From NCBI RefSeq assembly GCF_039539965.1, contig NZ_BAABED010000001.1, forward strand, positions 806,001-870,000: a stretch of 64,000 nt of DNA. Direction: 5' to 3'. The notes under the pieces are model-generated. The model made no database searches and was not told the origin of the DNA. It worked only from the letters and a program-made list of their open reading frames with translations. The stretch comes from Arthrobacter methylotrophus (GTDB lineage: Bacteria; Actinomycetota; Actinomycetes; Actinomycetales; Micrococcaceae). A program made the position numbers and the translations under genes. This document shows positions 60,914 to 64,000 of the stretch, piece after piece. Positions within the stretch are counted from its first letter, which is position 1. Each line of letters starts with the position of its first letter.

Positions 60914-61927
60914 TTATGAGCTGTAGCCGAGCGGGTTGTTCTTCTGCCAGCGCCAATGGTCCTCGCACATTTGATCCACGGTCTTCGTGGTGGACCAGCT
61001 GAGGTCCGCCAGGGCGGATGAGGCGTCGGCCCAGAACGCGGGCAGGTCTCCGGCTCGGCGTCCCGTGATCTCGTACGGCAGCGCGTGGCCCACGGCCTGT
61101 TCGAAGGCGTGGAGCATCTCCAACACGGAGGTACCCTTTCCGGAGCCAAGGTTCCAGCGGTGTACTCCTGGGCGGACCGCGACGTAGTCCAACGCGGCGA
61201 CATGGCCTTCAGCGAGGTCGACCACGTGGATGTAATCCCGTAGGCAGGTGCCGTCCGGGGTGTCATAGTCTCCACCGAACACCATGAGCTTTTCACGGCG
61301 GCCGACGGCAACTTGGGCGATGTACGGAACCAGGTTGTTCGGGATGCCCTGCGGGTCCTCGCCGATCCTGCCGGAGGGGTGCGCGCCCACCGGGTTGAAG
61401 TAGCGCAGCAGGGCGATGTGCCAACGTTCGTCCGCTGCGCCGAGGTCCGTCAGGACGTCCTCGATCTGCTCCTTGGTACGGCCATAAGGGTTGTTCGCCC
61501 CGATCTCCATCTTCTCAACATAGGGGATGGGGTTGTGCTCGCCGTACACGGTTGCCGAGGAACTGAAGACGATGGAGCGGACGCCGTATTTGTCCATGGC
61601 TCGGAGCAGGTTCAGCGTTCCCCCAACGTTGTTGTAGTAGTAGTTCAGCGGCTCCTCCACGGATTCGCCAACTGCCTTCAGCCCGGCGAAATGAATCACG
61701 GCGTCGATACTGTGCTGATCGAACACAGACTCAAGCGCGCCCGCATCCACGAGATCTACGTGGTGGAACGCTGCCGCCTTTCCTGCGAGTTCAACAACGC
61801 GGCGCAGGGACTCTTCGCTTGAATTCACGAGGTTGTCTACCACGAGGACTTCGTGTCCGGCTTCCAGAAGGGACAGGACGGTGTGCGATCCGATGTAGCC
61901 GGTGCCGCCCGTGACAAGAATTCTCAT
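60914..61927 (-). CDS. galE: UDP-glucose 4-epimerase
   Basis: 337 residues. NAD-binding TGGTGYIGSHT at the N-terminus, catalytic SSSATVYG serine/threonine and the YGRTK (Tyr-x-x-x-Lys) pair, then RYFNPVGAHPSGRIGEDP. Interconverts UDP-glucose and UDP-galactose for envelope polysaccharide. The ATG at 61927 is fixed by the fold start; no ribosome site precedes it, and a TAGCGT element lies 8 bases upstream, so the message may be leaderless. Confidence 0.94.
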   Translation of the reverse strand: MRILVTGGTGYIGSHTVLSLLEAGHEVLVVDNLVNSSEESLRRVVELAGKAAAFHHVDLVDAGALESVFDQHSIDAVIHFAGLKAVGESVEEPLNYYYNNVGGTLNLLRAMDKYGVRSIVFSSSATVYGEHNPIPYVEKMEIGANNPYGRTKEQIEDVLTDLGAADERWHIALLRYFNPVGAHPSGRIGEDPQGIPNNLVPYIAQVAVGRREKLMVFGGDYDTPDGTCLRDYIHVVDLAEGHVAALDYVAVRPGVHRWNLGSGKGTSVLEMLHAFEQAVGHALPYEITGRRAGDLPAFWADASSALADLSWSTTKTVDQMCEDHWRWQKNNPLGYSS

Positions 61928-62041
61928 GCAACCAACGCTAACCGAACTTGGGCCGTGTCCGCTGACTGTTGCGTGCGCCACAGTCTTGCCACGCCCGGGT
62001 GGCGAACCCGCGGTACAAGCACATTTGTGCTAAAAAGATCT

Positions 62042-62668
62042 GTGCCCAAGATTGTTGATGCCGAAGCCCGGCGCCAGGAAGTAGTCGAAGCCGTCTTCAG
62101 GATCATCGCCTCGGATGGCCTGGAGCGTGCCTCATTGCGGGAGGTGGCTGACGAGGCCGGACTTGCCGTTGGCTCGGTCCGCCACTACTTTGCCAGCAGC
62201 GATGAATTGCTGGTCCATTCCTTTGCCGTGGTCATCGACAGGATCGCCGCGCGGCTCGAGGAAGCGTTCGCCGTCGTCGAATCCTCGGAGCCGGGCTCGG
62301 CTGAACACGATGCCGCCGTGTTAACCCTGCTGGGTCAATTCCTGCCGCTCGACGAGGAACTGGCCGTCGACGCCTGCGTCTGGATTGCATTCCGGCATGC
62401 GGCGCGGATCAAGCCCGTACTCGAACAAGAAGCCGCACGCAGCCACCGTGCCGTGGCCGCCGTCGTCGGCCGCTTGGTAATGCGACTGATGCCCGACGGC
62501 GGGGCCGGCCAGGAGCGCCTGGTAACCGAGGCCGAGCGCCTCTTGGCGACCCTCGACGGATTGTGCATGCATGCCCTGCTGCAGCCGGAGTGGATGACGG
62601 CCGGGGTCTGCCGCGACGTTCTGACCGCGCATCTGGACACTCTTGTTGGGCTCCCATCCAACCGTTAA
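62042..62668 (+). CDS. TetR-family transcriptional regulator
   Basis: 208 residues. HTH VFRIIASDGLERASLREVADEAGLAVGSVRHYFASSDELL, then an all-helical ligand-binding domain with a BetI-like feel (FVVIDRIAARLEE, CMHALLQPEWMT). GTG at 62042 is the start; TAAAAA lies about 10 bases upstream, consistent with a near-leaderless transcript. Divergent from galE. The next gene (62733) may or may not be its target. Confidence 0.88.
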   Translation: MPKIVDAEARRQEVVEAVFRIIASDGLERASLREVADEAGLAVGSVRHYFASSDELLVHSFAVVIDRIAARLEEAFAVVESSEPGSAEHDAAVLTLLGQFLPLDEELAVDACVWIAFRHAARIKPVLEQEAARSHRAVAAVVGRLVMRLMPDGGAGQERLVTEAERLLATLDGLCMHALLQPEWMTAGVCRDVLTAHLDTLVGLPSNR

Positions 62669-62732
62669 CGTCAAGGCTCATCGGGAATAGACTGGAACCC
62701 TGAGCGGGCACCTGCCAAGGGAGGCAATTCGG

Positions 62733-63344
62733 ATGCATGACACAGGCGGTCAGGGGTGGCGGATCACCATGGACACCTCAGGACCGATGCTCATTGCCTT
62801 GTATCTGAGAGACGTTGCCGGACTGGACGGAGCCGGAAGGCCGGCGCTCTCCCATGCCACACCCAAAGTGAGGCACGCGGACCACACACACCTTACCGCC
62901 GAAGTAGGCGGGATGCCGGCCCTCAAGACCGAGTGGGAAGCATGGTGGGAGCAACTTCTGAAAGCGTATCCCGACGCCGCGCCAGAGCTTTCACCCCCAG
63001 GTTTCAATGCTTTCGGCAACTCGCCTGCCCTCCGCAGGGTCCTGCAGGCACACTTCGGTGCTGCCCTCACGTGGGCCCGTGAACGCGTCGAAGAGTACGA
63101 AAAGCTTGAAGCCGAGCGCGAGGCCAGCGGTGCCACGATGCTTCTTGGTGACATGGTGGAGGACCGCTTGCTGGAGGTCGGACGGAGTTCCCGGGACTTC
63201 AACCTGAAGATCATCGAATTGCCCCTCAACGAGCCGAGGGCCTGGTACCTCGAGCCTGACAAGATGATCATGAGCGAGGGTCTGTTGTCCCAGCCGGAGA
63301 TATTCCGCAGCTACGTCCAGCCAGTGGTTGAACTACTGGTCTGA
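62733..63344 (+). CDS. Conserved hypothetical protein
   Basis: 203 residues, soluble, with short His/Arg-rich and acidic patches: LYLRDVAGLDGAGRPALSH, WEAWWEQLLKAYP, then ELPLNEPRAWYLEPDKMIMSEGLLSQPEIFRSYVQPVVELL. AGGGAGG lies 7 bases before the ATG. The C-terminal part looks like a conserved core. I do not recognise the family; similar single-copy proteins occur in other Arthrobacter genomes. No membrane segment or signal peptide. Confidence 0.7.
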   Translation: MHDTGGQGWRITMDTSGPMLIALYLRDVAGLDGAGRPALSHATPKVRHADHTHLTAEVGGMPALKTEWEAWWEQLLKAYPDAAPELSPPGFNAFGNSPALRRVLQAHFGAALTWARERVEEYEKLEAEREASGATMLLGDMVEDRLLEVGRSSRDFNLKIIELPLNEPRAWYLEPDKMIMSEGLLSQPEIFRSYVQPVVELLV

Positions 63345-63378
63345 GGCGCGGGGTGGGGACTGGACTACCGGGCAGGGA

Positions 63379-64000
63379 CTACGTCTTCGGAGCCGAAACC
63401 GTGATAGTCACCGCTCCCGATCCTGCCGTGGAATCCTGCCAGCCTTTGCGATCCTGCCGGTTCCACGTCGCGCCTGCCACGTCCACCTGAGTCACCGAGA
63501 GCGCTTTGGCATTCGCCACCGCCCACTGGGCCACAGCCCACGACTGGGGAGCAGTGACGTTCAGCTGGACCGTTCGGCCTTGGGCCACGGCCGGCAGAGA
63601 CCCGAACGCCGTCGTCATCGCATCCACAACGGCGTTCGGATCACCGGCAGTGTCTGCGGCACGGAGCGTGCAGTCCAGAGCCCTTTCGGAGTGTCCGGTC
63701 AGGGCAGACGCGTAGGCGCGGCCCATGGCTTCATGCTGCGCGTAGGCCTGAGGGAATGCGGAGTGCTGGACCGCTTGCGCAGCATCGGTGATCGCCATGG
63801 TCTCGTAGCCGGGTATCTTCACCAGGTGGTCATAGAAAGCGTTTGTCGCGTAAACGGGATCCATGACCTGCGCCTCGGTCCCCCATCCCTGGGACGGACG
63901 CTGCTGGAACAGCCCACGCGAATCGGGGCCAACCTCGTCGCCGTGGCCGATGTTGCGCAGCCTGGATTCCTGCATGGCGGTGGCGACGGCAATAGTGGCA
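63379..64000 (-). CDS. Secreted lytic-transglycosylase-like protein, C-terminal part
   Basis: The gene enters from beyond 64000 and ends at 63379. The visible part reads ATAMQESRLRNIGHGDEVGPDSRGLFQQRPSQGWGT, in which the Glu of QESRL is placed like the catalytic Glu of lysozyme/SLT-type transglycosylases; DPVYATNAFYDHLVKIPGYETM and AAQAVQHSAFPQAYAQHE follow, typical of actinobacterial NlpC/SLT-like secreted proteins. The remaining about 100 residues form a beta-rich, Ala/Val-rich domain of unknown role. N-terminal signal and anchor lie outside the window. Confidence 0.75.
   Translation of the reverse strand, partial: ATIAVATAMQESRLRNIGHGDEVGPDSRGLFQQRPSQGWGTEAQVMDPVYATNAFYDHLVKIPGYETMAITDAAQAVQHSAFPQAYAQHEAMGRAYASALTGHSERALDCTLRAADTAGDPNAVVDAMTTAFGSLPAVAQGRTVQLNVTAPQSWAVAQWAVANAKALSVTQVDVAGATWNRQDRKGWQDSTAGSGAVTITVSAPKT

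Noticed and set aside
1..64000. tRNA, rRNA, CRISPR and replication origin
   Set aside because: None could be recognised by eye on either strand; a covariance-model scan would be decisive for small RNAs.

Overview
The window is about 64 kb of a high-GC actinobacterial chromosome. Gene content and protein style (USP-crcB-crcB, fdxA-dapC, gltA, fused Opp ATPases, many GTG/TTG and apparently leaderless starts) fit the Arthrobacter/Pseudarthrobacter/Paenarthrobacter group, but no rRNA or tRNA is present to fix the genus. Most of it is ordinary core chromosome, with one small decayed integrated element and several degraded or oddly built genes.

Layout. 1-6083: a hexonate/hexuronate cluster with a mannitol-dehydrogenase-family reductase (3' end only), a GPH-type sugar symporter, a ManD-type sugar acid dehydratase, and an unusual gluconokinase-GH3 fusion. 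Two LacI-type operators precede the transporter and the dehydratase; the regulator is not in the window. 6084-11546: a 5.46-kb genomic island bounded by a perfect 48-bp direct repeat that is the 3' end of the fusion gene. It holds a broken tyrosine integrase, 11-bp-phased repeats at both ends that look like integrase arm sites, a Xis-like HTH protein, truncated gene fragments, and small secreted or membrane cargo (lipoprotein, TM2 protein, DUF2510-type protein). The host gene's own terminator-like hairpin now lies beyond the right repeat.

11547-26110: housekeeping and stress genes: SRAP/YedK peptidase, universal stress protein with a two-subunit CrcB fluoride channel, CorA with a translationally coupled C-terminal piece of an AFG1/ZapE protein, two Lrp/AsnC regulators, MFS exporters with ArsR or LysR regulators, a MIP channel, a BadF/GlcNAc-kinase-like kinase, pirin, and a Nudix gene interrupted by an in-frame TGA. 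26270-29746: a complete four-gene osmoprotectant ABC transporter with overlapping genes. 29984-38398: AlaA-like aminotransferase, PPK2, XseAB, a membrane protein coupled to ispH, rmuC and ychF.

38682-51676: two consecutive oligopeptide-type ABC transporters, each with its own lipoprotein, two permeases and a fused double ATPase. In both, a strong hairpin separates the binding-protein gene from the permeases; the first is interrupted by an opposite-strand PH-domain gene and has a permease with a large extra membrane insert. 51961-64000: typA (whose terminator overlaps the next gene's 5' end), a regulator/MFS divergent pair with a clear shared operator, a DUF559/VSR-like gene set among dispersed short repeats, fdxA-dapC, gltA and galE converging on a 21-bp perfect palindrome, TetR, a conserved hypothetical, and the 3' part of a secreted lytic-transglycosylase-like gene running off the right edge.
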